Origin: Dawidia cretensis | GTDB taxonomy: Bacteria; Bacteroidota; Bacteroidia; Cytophagales; Cyclobacteriaceae | Length of the DNA stretch: 64,000 bases | Assembly: GCF_018598175.1 (NCBI RefSeq) | Contig: NZ_JAHESE010000026.1 | Span: 1-64,000 of the forward strand | Reading direction: 5' to 3' | Shown here: positions 24,653 to 34,390 of the stretch, piece by piece | Layout: each line of letters opens with the position of its first letter | Numbering within the stretch: the stretch's first letter is position 1 | The notes under the pieces: generated by a model | What the model saw: the letters and a program-made list of their open reading frames with translations, nothing else | Database searches by the model: none | What the model was told of the DNA's origin: nothing | Program-made: the position numbers and the translations under genes

Positions 24653-25957
24653 ATGCGACAAAAGCTGCTAAGTGAAGGAGCAAAAGAGCTCAGCTACGAA
24701 ATCCGGGAGATCGTAAAGAAGGCAGACCAGCTGCAAAAGCTCGGTGTGGCCATTTCATGGGAGAACATCGGCGACCCCATTCAAAAGAACCACAAGCTGC
24801 CGCAGTGGATCAAGGACGTCATCGCCGACCTCATGAAGCAAGACGATACCTATAGCTATTGTCCATCCAAAGGCATGCAGGCCACGCGCGAATTCCTCGC
24901 CCGCCAGACAAACGCCATGGACGGCGTACAGATTACGGCCGATGATATCTGTTTCTTCAACGGCCTGGGCGACGCCATCTCCAAAGCATACCAGTTCATC
25001 TCGCGCACGTCGCGCGTCATCGGTCCTTCGCCGGCATACTCCACGCATTCCAGCGCCGAAGCGGCCCACGCAGCCCACGAGCCGCTGACGTATAAGCTCG
25101 ATCCGGATAACAAATGGTACCCGGACCTGGACGATCTATACAACAAGATCAAATACAACCCCAACGTTGTCGGCATCCTAATCATCAACCCCGACAACCC
25201 GACGGGCATGGTATACCCGCTGGAAACCTTGCAGCGCATCGTCGCCATCGCGAAAGAGTTTAACCTGTTTTTATTAGCCGACGAAATCTATATCAACATT
25301 ACCTACAACGGGGCGCGCGCGTATTCGCTCGCAGAGATCATTGGCGATGTGCCGGGCATCTCCATGAAAGGCATCTCAAAGGAGATGCCGTGGCCCGGGT
25401 CACGCTGCGGCTGGATGGAATACTACAACCGCGACAAAGACCAGGACTTCAACCGCTTCTGCCAGGCGCTCGACAACGCCAAGATGATCGAGGTGTGCTC
25501 GACGAAGCTGCCGCAGCTCGCGATTCCGAAGATCCTGGGCGACCCACGCTTTAAAGGCTACCGCGAGGCTACGAACACCAACATCGGGCGTCGCAGTAAG
25601 ATCATATCCGACATTCTCGGCACCGTGCCGGAGCTAACCTTCAACGAAACGTTCGGTGCTTTTTATAACACGATCATCTTCCGCGAAGGCGTGCTGAAGC
25701 CGCATCAGCAGATGCGCATTGATAATGCCGAAGTACGAACCTTGGTAGAGGCCTGGGTGAATCAGGAGAATATTCAACAGGACAAGCGCTTTGTTTATTA
25801 CCTGCTGGGATCGAAAGGGGTTTGTGTCGTGCCGATCTCGTCGTTCTGTTCCGAGTTGCAAGGCTTCCGCGTAACGCTGCTGGAGGAAGACGAAGATACC
25901 CTCGTCCGCACCTTCACGGCTATCCGCGACGGCCTGGTAGAATACCTGGCGTCCTGA
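24653..25957 (+). CDS. PLP-dependent aminotransferase (class I/II)
   Basis: The fold-type I aminotransferase motifs are present in order: NPDNPTG, the cofactor aspartate in LADEIYINI, and the Schiff-base lysine in SKEMPWPGSRCGW. The protein is 434 residues. The class I/II family includes aspartate, alanine and aromatic aminotransferases; the variant sequence around the lysine (GISKEMPWPG) resembles a group annotated only as pyridoxal-phosphate-dependent aminotransferase, so I give no substrate. It stands alone, with 160 bp of noncoding DNA before it and about 580 bp after it. Confidence 0.85.
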   Translation: MRQKLLSEGAKELSYEIREIVKKADQLQKLGVAISWENIGDPIQKNHKLPQWIKDVIADLMKQDDTYSYCPSKGMQATREFLARQTNAMDGVQITADDICFFNGLGDAISKAYQFISRTSRVIGPSPAYSTHSSAEAAHAAHEPLTYKLDPDNKWYPDLDDLYNKIKYNPNVVGILIINPDNPTGMVYPLETLQRIVAIAKEFNLFLLADEIYINITYNGARAYSLAEIIGDVPGISMKGISKEMPWPGSRCGWMEYYNRDKDQDFNRFCQALDNAKMIEVCSTKLPQLAIPKILGDPRFKGYREATNTNIGRRSKIISDILGTVPELTFNETFGAFYNTIIFREGVLKPHQQMRIDNAEVRTLVEAWVNQENIQQDKRFVYYLLGSKGVCVVPISSFCSELQGFRVTLLEEDEDTLVRTFTAIRDGLVEYLAS

Positions 25958-26028
25958 GTGATCGCTTTTTCTGAAAAAAGCGCCAGATTGGCAGACTCCT
26001 GGCGTAGGGTACTGCCGGCATACAGTAA

Positions 26029-26061
26029 GTATACTCTATGTATACTTTAAGTATACTTTAT
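26029..26061. promoter_or_regulatory. Three tandem 11-bp repeats containing GTATAC
   Basis: GTATAC occurs at 26029, 26040 and 26051, that is, at exact 11-bp steps, in the repeat GTATACTYTAW. Each copy holds a palindromic hexamer, and the spacing places all three on one face of the helix. It is a plausible cooperative binding site in front of the permease gene 480 bp downstream; the binding protein is unknown. Confidence 0.4.
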
Positions 26062-26185
26062 CCCTACTCTATCTCTCTGTTGTATTTGTCTATTTTATGG
26101 CGTTTCTGTAGCGTCATGGGTGCTCTTTGGCTAAGGTATTCCTGCCATTGTGTCTAGGTTGTATTGCTTGCAAGCCTGAGGCTCC

Positions 26186-26302
26186 GGGGCACTTGTGACT
26201 ACGACGTGGGCTCAGGTAAAGGCGTGGACCATTGGCGAATTGCCGCTGCGGGGCACTCGGCAGTCTAAGACTGCTGGCAGTTCCAGTCACAAGTTCCGCC
26301 CC
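26186..26302. repeat. Inverted repeat with internal hairpin
   Basis: GGGGC-ACTTGTGACT (26186-26200) is matched by AGTCACAAGT-...-GCCCC (26285-26302), with a short bulge. Inside is GCAGTCTAAGACTGC, a perfect small hairpin at about 26260-26274. The structure has no obvious gene association. Confidence 0.5.
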
Positions 26303-26540
26303 TACGCTAACGCTTGGGACTAAAACTTGCGCCAGCCTTTCTTATATGATTTGACTCCTCAGTACGTAGTATAATGGTGCGGCTTCCCCGCGCACTGTCC
26401 GCAGAAAAGTATTCGATATCGGACATCCTGTAACAATATCGAACGTCTTTCAGACGTAACAATGGGCCTTAATCGCTAAAAAACACGATTTTCAGCAACT
26501 GGTACGACCTTTGGTCCCTGTCTCATCAAATCTCCGCCCC

Positions 26541-29024
26541 ATGATCAAATACCACGTTCTTCTCTTTCTGCGCAACATGCGGCGCCAAAAGCTATTTTCG
26601 GCCATCAACCTGCTGGGCTTAACGGCCGGTATCGTCAGCACTTTGCTAATCTACCTGTATGTGCAGCACGAGGTGAGCTATGACCGTTTTCACGCAAACG
26701 CCGACCGCATCTACCGCATCAACCAGACCTTCATCTGGGGCGAAAACGACGACCACCTGTTCTCTTCCACCGGTCCGGGCGTAGCCTATGCGTTGGATGC
26801 CGAGATTCCGGAGGTAGAGCAGGTAACACGCGTACATCCGACGGGCAACTTCCTGGTATCGTATACGGATACGAAGCACGAAGCGCATGCCTTTGATGAA
26901 AGCAAGATTCTGGCGGTGGACTCTAACTTTCTTTCCGTTTTCACCTTCCCGCTTGTAAAGGGCAACGCTGCCACAGCCTTGACGCTGGCGCGGAGCATTG
27001 TCCTGACAGAAGAAGCCGCACGCCGCTATTTCGGCGACGAAGACCCCCTGGGCAAACTGCTCGAAGTAAAAGACACGAGCCCGCAGGGCGATGGCGCCCT
27101 GGTGACATACCAGGTAACGGGCATTGTAAAAGAAGTACCCTCGAACTCGTATATCGACTTCGACATGCTGGTGTCTATGAACACCTTCGAAAATATCGCC
27201 AAGGCCGACTGGAACTGGATCTGGACAACCTTCGAGACCTTTGTACTGCTCGACAAACATGCTTCACCCGAAGCGCTCACGGCCAAACTGCCGATCCTTC
27301 CACGCAAGTATGCTGAAACAACCTTGCGTCGCACCATGAACCAGTCCTTCGACGACTATACAAAAAGCGGTCGTTCGTGGGAGCTGTTCGCACAGCCGCT
27401 TACCAGCATTCGCTTATACTCGGACAATATCTATAACCGCCTGAATACCGTCAGCAGCGTCGTGATTTTATACGTGCTGTCGGGTGTTGAGATCTTTATC
27501 GTGTTGCTCTCGTGCATCAACTTCATGAACTTATCGACGGCGCAGTATACACGTCGTATCAAAGAGTCAAGCTTGCGTAAGATCCTGGGGTCGAACCGCC
27601 TGCAATTGGCCGTGCATTTCTTCGTGGAGGCATTGATGTTCTGTGTATTGGCGGCAGGTATGGGCCTGGCGGCAGCGCAGCTGGTATTGCCGCTCTTCAA
27701 CGTACTGACGGGCAACGACCTTCATCTCAACCTGTTCACGGACCCTCAAATTCTCATGGTGCTGGGTGCACTGATCCTGATCATGAGCGCCTTGTCGGGT
27801 AGCTACCCCGCCATCTTCCTGAGCCGCTTCTCACCCGTAGAGGCGATGAAGGGTACCCTGCGTACCGGCAAGCAAGGCAAGGTGCTGCGCAACGGTCTGG
27901 TGATGTTCCAGTTTGCCATCTCGATGGTGCTGATCGTCTGTACGGTAGTGGTATTCCAACAACTGCACTTCCTGGCTAACAAAGACGTAGGCTTTAACCG
28001 CGAGAACCTGGTCGTGGTAAAACGCGGTGAATGGATTAAAGACAGAAAAACATTCGCGCATGCGCTCAAGAACATTCCGCATGTAGAGGAAGTGGCCTGG
28101 TCTACCTCGGTACCGCCGCGCCTGTACGATGGCGACCAGTTTCAGGCAGAAGGCCATACCGATAAAACTTCTTCGCTGAACTATGTAAAGGCAGACGAAC
28201 AATATATATCCACGCTGAAGCTGCAGCTCGTGGTGGGCCGCAACTTCTCGAAAGATATACCCGCCGACAAAGAGCGCGTCATTTTGAATGAGAACGCGGT
28301 GAAGGCCTTTGGCTGGAATGTAGACGAAAGTGTATTGGGCAAGAAAATATTCTACCCGGGCATCGAGAAGACGTACGAGGTAGTGGGTGTCGTGAAAGAT
28401 TTCCACTACTGGGCGCTGGCCGCACCGGTACAGCCGATGGGCATCTTCCACATGGAGGGATCGGCATATTCCAGTCAGCAACAGTTTGCCGTGGTACGGG
28501 TGGAGGCTGGACAAGCCGACGTATGGAGCAACGTACTGGCATCGCTGGAGAAAGAATGGAAAGTATTTGCCGGCGACGCCCCGTTCCAATACGAGTTCGT
28601 GGATCAGGCTTTTGCCGAAGCGTTCAAGGGACAGGAGCAATTCGCCCGTGCCTTAACAATCTTCGCGGCAATGGCCATTCTGATCGCTTGCTTCGGCTTG
28701 TTGGGCATGATCATTTTTACCCTGGAGCAACGCACCAAAGAGATTGGTATTCGCAAAGTAGTCGGTGCCTCGGTCTGGAGCATCTGGGTGCTGGTGGTAC
28801 GCGAGTATACCGTACTGATCGTGGTATCGGTGCTGATGGCGACACCGTTGTGCATTTACCTACTTACAAAGTGGCTCGAGACCTTCCAGTACAGAGTGCC
28901 GCTGACGCCCTGGGCCTTTATCCTGGCGGCGGGCAGTATGCTGGCGACATCTATCCTCATCACCGGCTACCATGTGTTAAAAGCCGCGCTGATGAATCCT
29001 GTGGCAGTATTAAAAGATGAATGA
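26541..29024 (+). CDS. ABC transporter permease, MacB/FtsX type
   Basis: The 827-residue protein has a first membrane helix at about residues 22-45, a large periplasmic MacB-type domain, then an FtsX domain with three helices around residues 290-420, a second periplasmic domain and a final FtsX domain (ERTKEIGIRKVVGASVWSIW is the hallmark). This double-FtsX layout is the common Bacteroidota form, working with a separate ATP-binding protein that is not in this window. Such permeases handle lipoprotein or peptide export or antimicrobial efflux. The ATG at 26541 begins MIKYHVLLFLRNMRRQK, the usual start. A terminator follows at 29083. Confidence 0.9.
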   Translation: MIKYHVLLFLRNMRRQKLFSAINLLGLTAGIVSTLLIYLYVQHEVSYDRFHANADRIYRINQTFIWGENDDHLFSSTGPGVAYALDAEIPEVEQVTRVHPTGNFLVSYTDTKHEAHAFDESKILAVDSNFLSVFTFPLVKGNAATALTLARSIVLTEEAARRYFGDEDPLGKLLEVKDTSPQGDGALVTYQVTGIVKEVPSNSYIDFDMLVSMNTFENIAKADWNWIWTTFETFVLLDKHASPEALTAKLPILPRKYAETTLRRTMNQSFDDYTKSGRSWELFAQPLTSIRLYSDNIYNRLNTVSSVVILYVLSGVEIFIVLLSCINFMNLSTAQYTRRIKESSLRKILGSNRLQLAVHFFVEALMFCVLAAGMGLAAAQLVLPLFNVLTGNDLHLNLFTDPQILMVLGALILIMSALSGSYPAIFLSRFSPVEAMKGTLRTGKQGKVLRNGLVMFQFAISMVLIVCTVVVFQQLHFLANKDVGFNRENLVVVKRGEWIKDRKTFAHALKNIPHVEEVAWSTSVPPRLYDGDQFQAEGHTDKTSSLNYVKADEQYISTLKLQLVVGRNFSKDIPADKERVILNENAVKAFGWNVDESVLGKKIFYPGIEKTYEVVGVVKDFHYWALAAPVQPMGIFHMEGSAYSSQQQFAVVRVEAGQADVWSNVLASLEKEWKVFAGDAPFQYEFVDQAFAEAFKGQEQFARALTIFAAMAILIACFGLLGMIIFTLEQRTKEIGIRKVVGASVWSIWVLVVREYTVLIVVSVLMATPLCIYLLTKWLETFQYRVPLTPWAFILAAGSMLATSILITGYHVLKAALMNPVAVLKDE

Positions 29025-29082
29025 TCCTGACGTTGTGGTTATTGATAGTTTAGGTTAATGTTAAAGTTCAAATGTGCAGAAG

Positions 29083-29109
29083 GCTGCCGGTTCGCCGGCA
29101 GCTTTTTTT
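29083..29109 (+). terminator. Rho-independent terminator
   Basis: GCTGCCGG/CCGGCAGC stem followed by TTTTTTT, 60 nt after the permease gene. Confidence 0.85.
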
Positions 29110-29344
29110 ATGTCAAGACCTAACAGACCGACTCGCTCAGCAATCAACCTATATACTTTCCTTAACTTTTAAGGAAACAAAAATGCGTTTCCCGAAAACG
29201 CTTGCGGAATGGTGACAATCCGCGCAAACGAAAGCCAGTAACTGTCAACCTAACATTCGTTTTTGAGCTGGATTCGAAACATTTCCGGAAGTTTGCTTGA
29301 ATAGTAGATGATAATTCGTGATAATTGTACTCGCACAGAATTTT

Positions 29345-29467
29345 ATGATGAAAGATCTAAAAATAACCGAACGATCGTTAAGCCTCACAGGGCTGACCAG
29401 CGTTACTGTGCTCGTCATCGTCGTCATTCTCCTCGTGGTCAAACCCGCAGGGGCGATGGTGATTTAA
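29345..29467 (+). CDS. Branched-chain amino acid leader peptide (attenuator)
   Basis: A 40-codon frame starts with ATG-ATG at 29345/29348 and ends in TAA at 29465-29467. Its centre, residues 20-32, reads VTVLVIVVILLVV, so 12 of 13 residues are Val, Ile or Leu, and 19 of 40 overall. It lies 23 nt before a GC-rich terminator and about 90 nt before ilvE, the first gene of the Ile/Val operon. This is the architecture of the ilv leader peptides of Proteobacteria (family knowledge): ribosome stalling at scarce charged tRNA decides whether the terminator forms. The sequence is directly visible; the regulation is inferred. The Val codons used are mainly GTC and GTG, Leu mainly CTC. Confidence 0.8.
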   Translation: MMKDLKITERSLSLTGLTSVTVLVIVVILLVVKPAGAMVI

Positions 29468-29489
29468 GATTTTAAACAAGATATCACGA

Positions 29490-29522
29490 ACCGCCCCGAC
29501 TACTCGGGGCGGTTTTGTTTTA
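29490..29522 (+). terminator. Leader terminator of the ilv operon
   Basis: ACCGCCCCG/CGGGGCGGT stem with a TACT-containing loop, then TTTTGTTTTAT. It sits between the leader peptide and ilvE, so full transcription needs read-through: an attenuator. Confidence 0.85.
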
Positions 29523-29533
29523 TACAGGCAACT

Positions 29534-29549
29534 ACAAACTAACAGTTGT
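29534..29549 (+). promoter_or_regulatory. 16-nt element shared with the leuC leader
   Basis: ACAAACTAACAGTTGT occurs here, 11 nt after the leader terminator and just before the ilvE start, and identically at 39142-39157 after the leuC leader terminator. It may be part of an antiterminator pairing or a translation-initiation element; function unknown. Confidence 0.6.
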
Positions 29550-29554
29550 AAATT

Positions 29555-30442
29555 ATGTACTACACGAAAGACACGATCCTTTTCCTGAATGGGAAATTTA
29601 TCAAGGCGGTCGATGCCCACATAGATCTGTACAGTCAGACACTGCACTATGGCTTCGGAGCGTTCGAGGGAATCCGTGCCTATCAGACCATGAACGGCAC
29701 GAAGGTTTTCAAAGCCGTCGAGCACTTCGAGCGCCTCAAGAAAAGCTGCGCGCTGGTCGGCATTCCGTTTCAGTACGAAACCGAAGAGCTGGTACAAATT
29801 GCCTATCAACTGTTAGAGAAAAACGACCTGTCCGACGCCTACATCCGTCCGTTGGTATACAGCGGCGCCAACATGCAGCTGACGCAAACGAACGAAGTAT
29901 ACCTGATGATGTGCGCGTGGGAGTGGGACAAATACCACGGCGACAAACACCTCCGGATGTGCATCTCGTCGTATCAGCGCCCCAATCCGGGTGCGTTGAA
30001 GGTGGAAGCCAAAGTAACCGGACATTATGTGAACTCGATCCTGGCGACCAGCGAAGCCAAAGTACGCGGCTACGACGAAGCCCTCATGCTCGACATGAAC
30101 GGCAACATCGCCGAAGCCCCCGGCGCCAACTTCTTCCTGGAAAAAGACGGTGTGTTGTACACGCCGGCGCTGGGCCATATTCTGCCGGGCATCACGCGGC
30201 AAACGGTGCTAAACATTTGCCGTGAGCTCGACATACCGGTGAAAGAAAAACAAATCCGTCCCGAAGAGCTGGAAGCAGCCGACGGCGCGTTTTTGTGTGG
30301 CACCGCGGCCGAAATAGTAGGTATCGAGTCCGTTGATGCAAAACCTTTTAAAAAAGAATGGTTTGACAGCTTAGGGGCGACCGTGCAGGAAGCTTACAAA
30401 TGTCAAGTATTGGAGAAATCATTTAGCTACGTCATCATCTAG
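29555..30442 (+). CDS. ilvE: Branched-chain amino acid aminotransferase
   Basis: A fold-type IV PLP enzyme of 295 residues. Typical elements: LHYGFGAFEGIRAY near the N-terminus, ALKVEAKVTGHYVNS, whose lysine forms the Schiff base, EAPGANFF and the LPGITRQTVL loop. It transaminates the keto acids to Leu, Ile and Val as the last step of the pathway. It is the first structural gene after the leader-terminator region and begins at the ATG at 29555, six bases after the shared 16-nt element. The downstream ilvD is separated by 140 nt that contain a strong hairpin. Confidence 0.92.
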   Translation: MYYTKDTILFLNGKFIKAVDAHIDLYSQTLHYGFGAFEGIRAYQTMNGTKVFKAVEHFERLKKSCALVGIPFQYETEELVQIAYQLLEKNDLSDAYIRPLVYSGANMQLTQTNEVYLMMCAWEWDKYHGDKHLRMCISSYQRPNPGALKVEAKVTGHYVNSILATSEAKVRGYDEALMLDMNGNIAEAPGANFFLEKDGVLYTPALGHILPGITRQTVLNICRELDIPVKEKQIRPEELEAADGAFLCGTAAEIVGIESVDAKPFKKEWFDSLGATVQEAYKCQVLEKSFSYVII

Positions 30443-30456
30443 ACAACCAGATGGTC

Positions 30457-30501
30457 CGTGGAGGCGGAGTATTCAAGCTCGGAATACTCCTGCCGTCCAC
30501 G
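30457..30501 (+). other. Intercistronic hairpin between ilvE and ilvD
   Basis: CGTGGAGGCGGAGTATTC pairs with GAATACTCCTGCCGTCCACG with two single-base bulges and a 7-nt loop. There is no T-tract, so it is more likely an RNA-stability or processing element than a terminator. Confidence 0.6.
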
Positions 30502-30582
30502 AGTAACCGGAAGGTTATAGGGGAAGAGTGATCAGCAGGGGAGAAAATTTTTTAAACTAAGTTTCATCATAGAGTCAACAAC

Positions 30583-32268
30583 GTGAGTACAGAATTGAAT
30601 AAGTACAGCAAGACACTGACCCAGGATCCGACGTTACCTGCCGCACAGGCAATGCTTTACGGCATTGGTCTGACGGACGAAGACATGCAGAAGGCGCAGG
30701 TAGGCATCGTGAGCACGGGCTTCGACGGCAATACCTGCAACATGCACCTCAACGGACTGGCGCAGGATGTGAAGAAGTCAGTGTGGGCGAGCGATCTGGT
30801 AGGATTAGTCTTTAACACCATCGGGGTAAGCGACGGCATCAGCAACGGTACGGCGGGTATGCGTTATTCACTGGTGAGCCGTGATATCATTGCCGACTCG
30901 ATTGAGGCGGTGTGTGGTGCACAATATTATGACGGCCTCGTCGCGATCATGGGCTGCGACAAAAACATGCCCGGTGCGTTGATCGCCATGGGCCGGTTGA
31001 ACCGTCCTGCGATTATGGTATACGGCGGCACGATTGCCGGTGGCCACTACAAGGGCCAGGAACTGAACATCATTTCGTCGTTCGAGGCCCTCGGTAAAAA
31101 ACTCGCAGGCAACCTCAGCGACGAAGACTACAAAGGCATCATCAAAAACTCTTGCCCCGGCGCCGGCGCCTGTGGCGGGATGTATACTGCCAACACGATG
31201 GCTTCGGCGATCGAAGCCATGGGCATGTCGTTGCCGAACTCGTCGTCGAACCCGGCGGTGGATCAGTCGAAGAAAGATGAATGTGCTGCTGCGGGTCAGG
31301 CGATTTACAATCTGCTGAAGCTTGACCTCAAGCCCCGCGACATCATGACGCGTAAGGCCTTTGAAAACGCCATTACCGTGGTCATGGCCACCGGCGGCTC
31401 CACAAACGCCGTCCTCCACCTCATCGCTATGGCCAAAGCCGTAGACGTCGCGCTGACGCAGGACGACTTCCAGAAGATCTCGGACCGTATACCGCTGCTC
31501 GCTGATTTCAAGCCCAGCGGCACGCACCTCATGGGCGCACTGCACAAGATCGGTGGCATGTCGTCGGTATTGAAATATTTGTTGGAAAAAGGTTTCCTCC
31601 ACGGCGACTGTATCACCGTAACAGGGAAGACCCTCGCCGAAAATGTAAAAGATGCCCCGAGCCTCGTCTTCGGTGAAAACAATGTTATTTATCCGGTAGA
31701 GACACCACTCAAGCCCACCGCTCACTTGCAGATTCTCTATGGCAACCTGGCCGAAAAAGGCTCAGTCGCCAAGATCACCGGTAAGGAAGGCGAGCGCTTC
31801 AAAGGTCCGGCCCGTGTCTTCAACGGCGAGTTTGAATTGATCGACGGCATTCAGAATGGTCGCGTAAAATCCGGCGACGTAGTGGTAATCCGCTACGTAG
31901 GACCGAAAGGCGCCCCCGGCATGCCCGAAATGCTCAAGCCCACGTCAGCCATTATGGGCTCCGGCCTTGGCAAAAACGTGGCCATGATCACCGACGGTCG
32001 CTTTTCCGGCGGCTCCCACGGATTTGTGATCGGACACATCGTGCCGGAAGCTTTCGCCGGTGGCCTCATCGCCCTGGTAGAAGACGACGACCTGATAGAG
32101 ATCGATATTAAGGGTCATTCCATCAACCTGTTGGTGGATGATAAAACGATAGCCGTGCGCAGAGCAGCGTGGAAGCAACCCGCGCTGAACGTTAAGAATG
32201 GAGTTTTATGGAAGTATGCTAAACAAGTAAAAACTGCTGCTGATGGATGCGTTACTGACGAAGAATAA
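30583..32268 (+). CDS. ilvD: Dihydroxy-acid dehydratase
   Basis: The 561-residue protein has the family iron-sulfur cysteines in CDKNMPGAL and [17 protein letters not shown] and the C-terminal domain signature ([15 protein letters not shown]). It dehydrates the dihydroxy acids to the keto acids for Ile and Val. The start is a GTG at 30583; no ATG upstream is in frame and the next Met is after the conserved start of the domain. It overlaps ilvB by 26 nt. Confidence 0.95.
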   Translation: MSTELNKYSKTLTQDPTLPAAQAMLYGIGLTDEDMQKAQVGIVSTGFDGNTCNMHLNGLAQDVKKSVWASDLVGLVFNTIGVSDGISNGTAGMRYSLVSRDIIADSIEAVCGAQYYDGLVAIMGCDKNMPGALIAMGRLNRPAIMVYGGTIAGGHYKGQELNIISSFEALGKKLAGNLSDEDYKGIIKNSCPGAGACGGMYTANTMASAIEAMGMSLPNSSSNPAVDQSKKDECAAAGQAIYNLLKLDLKPRDIMTRKAFENAITVVMATGGSTNAVLHLIAMAKAVDVALTQDDFQKISDRIPLLADFKPSGTHLMGALHKIGGMSSVLKYLLEKGFLHGDCITVTGKTLAENVKDAPSLVFGENNVIYPVETPLKPTAHLQILYGNLAEKGSVAKITGKEGERFKGPARVFNGEFELIDGIQNGRVKSGDVVVIRYVGPKGAPGMPEMLKPTSAIMGSGLGKNVAMITDGRFSGGSHGFVIGHIVPEAFAGGLIALVEDDDLIEIDIKGHSINLLVDDKTIAVRRAAWKQPALNVKNGVLWKYAKQVKTAADGCVTDEE

Positions 32269-34009
32269 GCCTGCCGTAGCTGTAACCAGCGAGGTTGAAA
32301 CCGCCAAGAAGATCACCGGATCGGAAGTGCTGCTCAACTCGCTCGTGTCGGAAGGTGTTGATATAATTTTTGGTTACCCGGGTGGGGCCATTATGCCGGT
32401 ATACGATGCGTTGTACGGCTATGCCGACCGCCTCAATCATATCCTGGTGCGCCACGAACAAGGCGCCATACATGCCGCCCAGGGTTTCGCCCGCGTATCG
32501 GGCCGCACGGGTGTGGTATTTGCCACGTCCGGTCCCGGCGCTACCAACCTGGTAACAGGACTGGCGGATGCGCTGATCGACTCGACACCGCTGGTCTGTA
32601 TTACAGGCCAGGTGTTTGCTCACTTGCTGGGCACGGATGCCTTCCAGGAAACGGATGTGGTCAACACGACCCTTCCCGTCACGAAGTGGAACATTCAGGT
32701 GGCGGAAGCCAAAGACATCGCGCCCGCGGTGGCAAAGGCTTTCTACATCGCCAACACGGGGCGTCCCGGACCGGTGTTGATCGACATCACCAAGAATGCA
32801 CAAAATGAAATGATCGCGGAGCAACCGTACGAAAAGTGCGAACACATCCGTACCTATAAACCGAAGCCGGTGCTGCAGGCAGCACAAGTCGACAAGGCCG
32901 CGGAGATCATCAATGGTGCGAAGCGTCCCTATATCCTGGCGGGACAAGGTGTACTGCTGTCGGGTGCGACAGACGCGCTGGTAGCCTTCTCGGAAAAGAC
33001 CGGTATACCAGTGGCCTGTACGTTGCTTGGCCTGGGAGGTTTCCCGGCCGACCATCCGAACTATGTGGGCTACCTGGGCATGCACGGCAACTACGGCCCC
33101 AATCTGAACACCAATGAGTGCGATGTGCTGATCGGCATCGGCATGCGCTTTGACGACCGTGTAACCGGTAACGTCAGCAAATATGCCAAGCAAGCGAAGG
33201 TCGTACACATCGACATTGACAAGGCGGAGATCAACAAGATCATCCTGACCGAAGCCTTTGTACATGCCGATGCGAAGGAGGCGTTGCAAGCGCTGTTACC
33301 GAAGTGCAACGTGGCCAAGCATATCGACTGGGTGGACAGCTTCCACAAACTGAACAAGATCGAATTCGATAAAGTCATTCACCCCGAGTGTAATCCGTCA
33401 GGGAAGATCACCATGGGTGAGGTGATCAGCAATCTCACGAAATATTCCAATGGTGAGGCCATTGTGGTGACAGACGTAGGGCAGCATCAGATGGTCACCT
33501 CCCGCTACTATCAATACAAGAACCCGCGCAGCAACGTCACGTCGGGCGGTGCGGGCACGATGGGCTTTGCCCTGCCGGCAGCACTCGGCGCCAAGATGGC
33601 GATGCCGCTGAAGCAAGTGGTGGCTGTCATTGGTGATGGTGGTTTCCAAATGACATTGCAAGAGCTGGGCACCATCATGCAATACAACATTGCTGTGAAG
33701 GTGATGGTACTGAACAACAATTTCCTGGGCATGGTGCGCCAGTGGCAGCAGCTGTTCCACGGCAAGCGGTATTCGTTTACCGAAATGACCAACCCGAACT
33801 TCATCATGCTGGCCCAGGCCTATAGCATCCAGGCCCGCAAGGTGGAGGCACGCGAAGACTTACACGATGCTCTGAAAGAAATGCTGGCTTCGAAAACCTC
33901 GTACTTCCTGGAAGTAGTGGTGGGCAAAGAAGACAACGTATTCCCGATGGTACCGGCGGGTGCCGGTGTCGCCGATGTGCTGCTGGAAGCGCCGGAAGAC
34001 TGTAAATAG
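32243..34009 (+). CDS. ilvB: Acetolactate synthase large (catalytic) subunit
   Basis: The 588-residue protein has the TPP-dependent enzyme pattern: [15 protein letters not shown], the catalytic Glu in VRHEQGA, the central FAD domain and the TPP/Mg motif [12 protein letters not shown] ending at [11 protein letters not shown]. It catalyses condensation of pyruvate with pyruvate or 2-ketobutyrate, the first common step. It starts within ilvD, so the two are translationally coupled, and is followed 30 nt later by the small subunit. The N-terminal 20 residues are a poorly conserved extension. Confidence 0.95.
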   Translation: MDALLTKNKPAVAVTSEVETAKKITGSEVLLNSLVSEGVDIIFGYPGGAIMPVYDALYGYADRLNHILVRHEQGAIHAAQGFARVSGRTGVVFATSGPGATNLVTGLADALIDSTPLVCITGQVFAHLLGTDAFQETDVVNTTLPVTKWNIQVAEAKDIAPAVAKAFYIANTGRPGPVLIDITKNAQNEMIAEQPYEKCEHIRTYKPKPVLQAAQVDKAAEIINGAKRPYILAGQGVLLSGATDALVAFSEKTGIPVACTLLGLGGFPADHPNYVGYLGMHGNYGPNLNTNECDVLIGIGMRFDDRVTGNVSKYAKQAKVVHIDIDKAEINKIILTEAFVHADAKEALQALLPKCNVAKHIDWVDSFHKLNKIEFDKVIHPECNPSGKITMGEVISNLTKYSNGEAIVVTDVGQHQMVTSRYYQYKNPRSNVTSGGAGTMGFALPAALGAKMAMPLKQVVAVIGDGGFQMTLQELGTIMQYNIAVKVMVLNNNFLGMVRQWQQLFHGKRYSFTEMTNPNFIMLAQAYSIQARKVEAREDLHDALKEMLASKTSYFLEVVVGKEDNVFPMVPAGAGVADVLLEAPEDCK

Positions 34010-34039
34010 ACCCGACGGAGTTAGATCAAAGACTGAGAC

Positions 34040-34336
34040 ATGAAACAGGATTTCACATTAGAGATACATTCGGATAACAACTTTTCGGTGATCAACCGGA
34101 TCGTCAATATCCTGAACCGTCGGCGGGTACGCATTAAGCGGCTGCTCGCCCACGAAGCCGAAGATGATTTTCGTCGTGGTACCGCGGTACTGCTGCTGGT
34201 GGCGACGGAAGACATGATGGAAAAAGTAAAACACCAGGTAGAAAAACTCATCGAAGTAGAGCAGGCGCTGTATTATACCGGCAGCGCATTGTACTGCGAG
34301 CTGAGCGCAAAACACAGTGCGATTGAAAACGCATAG
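34040..34336 (+). CDS. ilvN: Acetolactate synthase small subunit, ACT domain only
   Basis: Only 98 residues long, the protein has one ACT domain (FTLEIHSDNNFSVINRIVNILNRRRVRIKRL and the strand RGTAVLLLVA). Usual small subunits of 160 or more residues carry a second C-terminal domain, absent here. ACT domains bind valine for feedback control; with only the minimal form, regulation may be weak or differ in kind. The ATG at 34040 comes 30 nt after ilvB. The function follows from position between ilvB and ilvC and from the ACT fold. Confidence 0.85.
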   Translation: MKQDFTLEIHSDNNFSVINRIVNILNRRRVRIKRLLAHEAEDDFRRGTAVLLLVATEDMMEKVKHQVEKLIEVEQALYYTGSALYCELSAKHSAIENA

Positions 34337-34390
34337 CATTCCGAAGCACCTATTTTAACTGTAAAACATAAACAATTAAACACATAGACA

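Larger units (their letters stand above)
25958..26540. other. Intergenic region with hairpins and repeats
   Basis: Directly after the aminotransferase two short perfect hairpins occur (CGCTTTTT/AAAAAGCG at 25963-25982, CGCCAG/CTGGCG at 25981-26004), without a T-tract. Then come the three phased GTATAC repeats and an inverted repeat listed separately. No open frame of note is present, and no tRNA or leader was seen. Confidence 0.6.

Noticed and set aside
26029-26061. CRISPR-like repeat
   Set aside because: Only three units of 11 bp, without spacers and without cas genes.
30443-30582. Terminator between ilvE and ilvD
   Set aside because: The hairpin there has no T-tract, so I list it as a stability or processing element.
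32252-33289. 345-codon minus-strand frame inside ilvB
   Set aside because: Antisense to the acetolactate synthase gene; His/Arg/Val-rich as expected for reverse reading.
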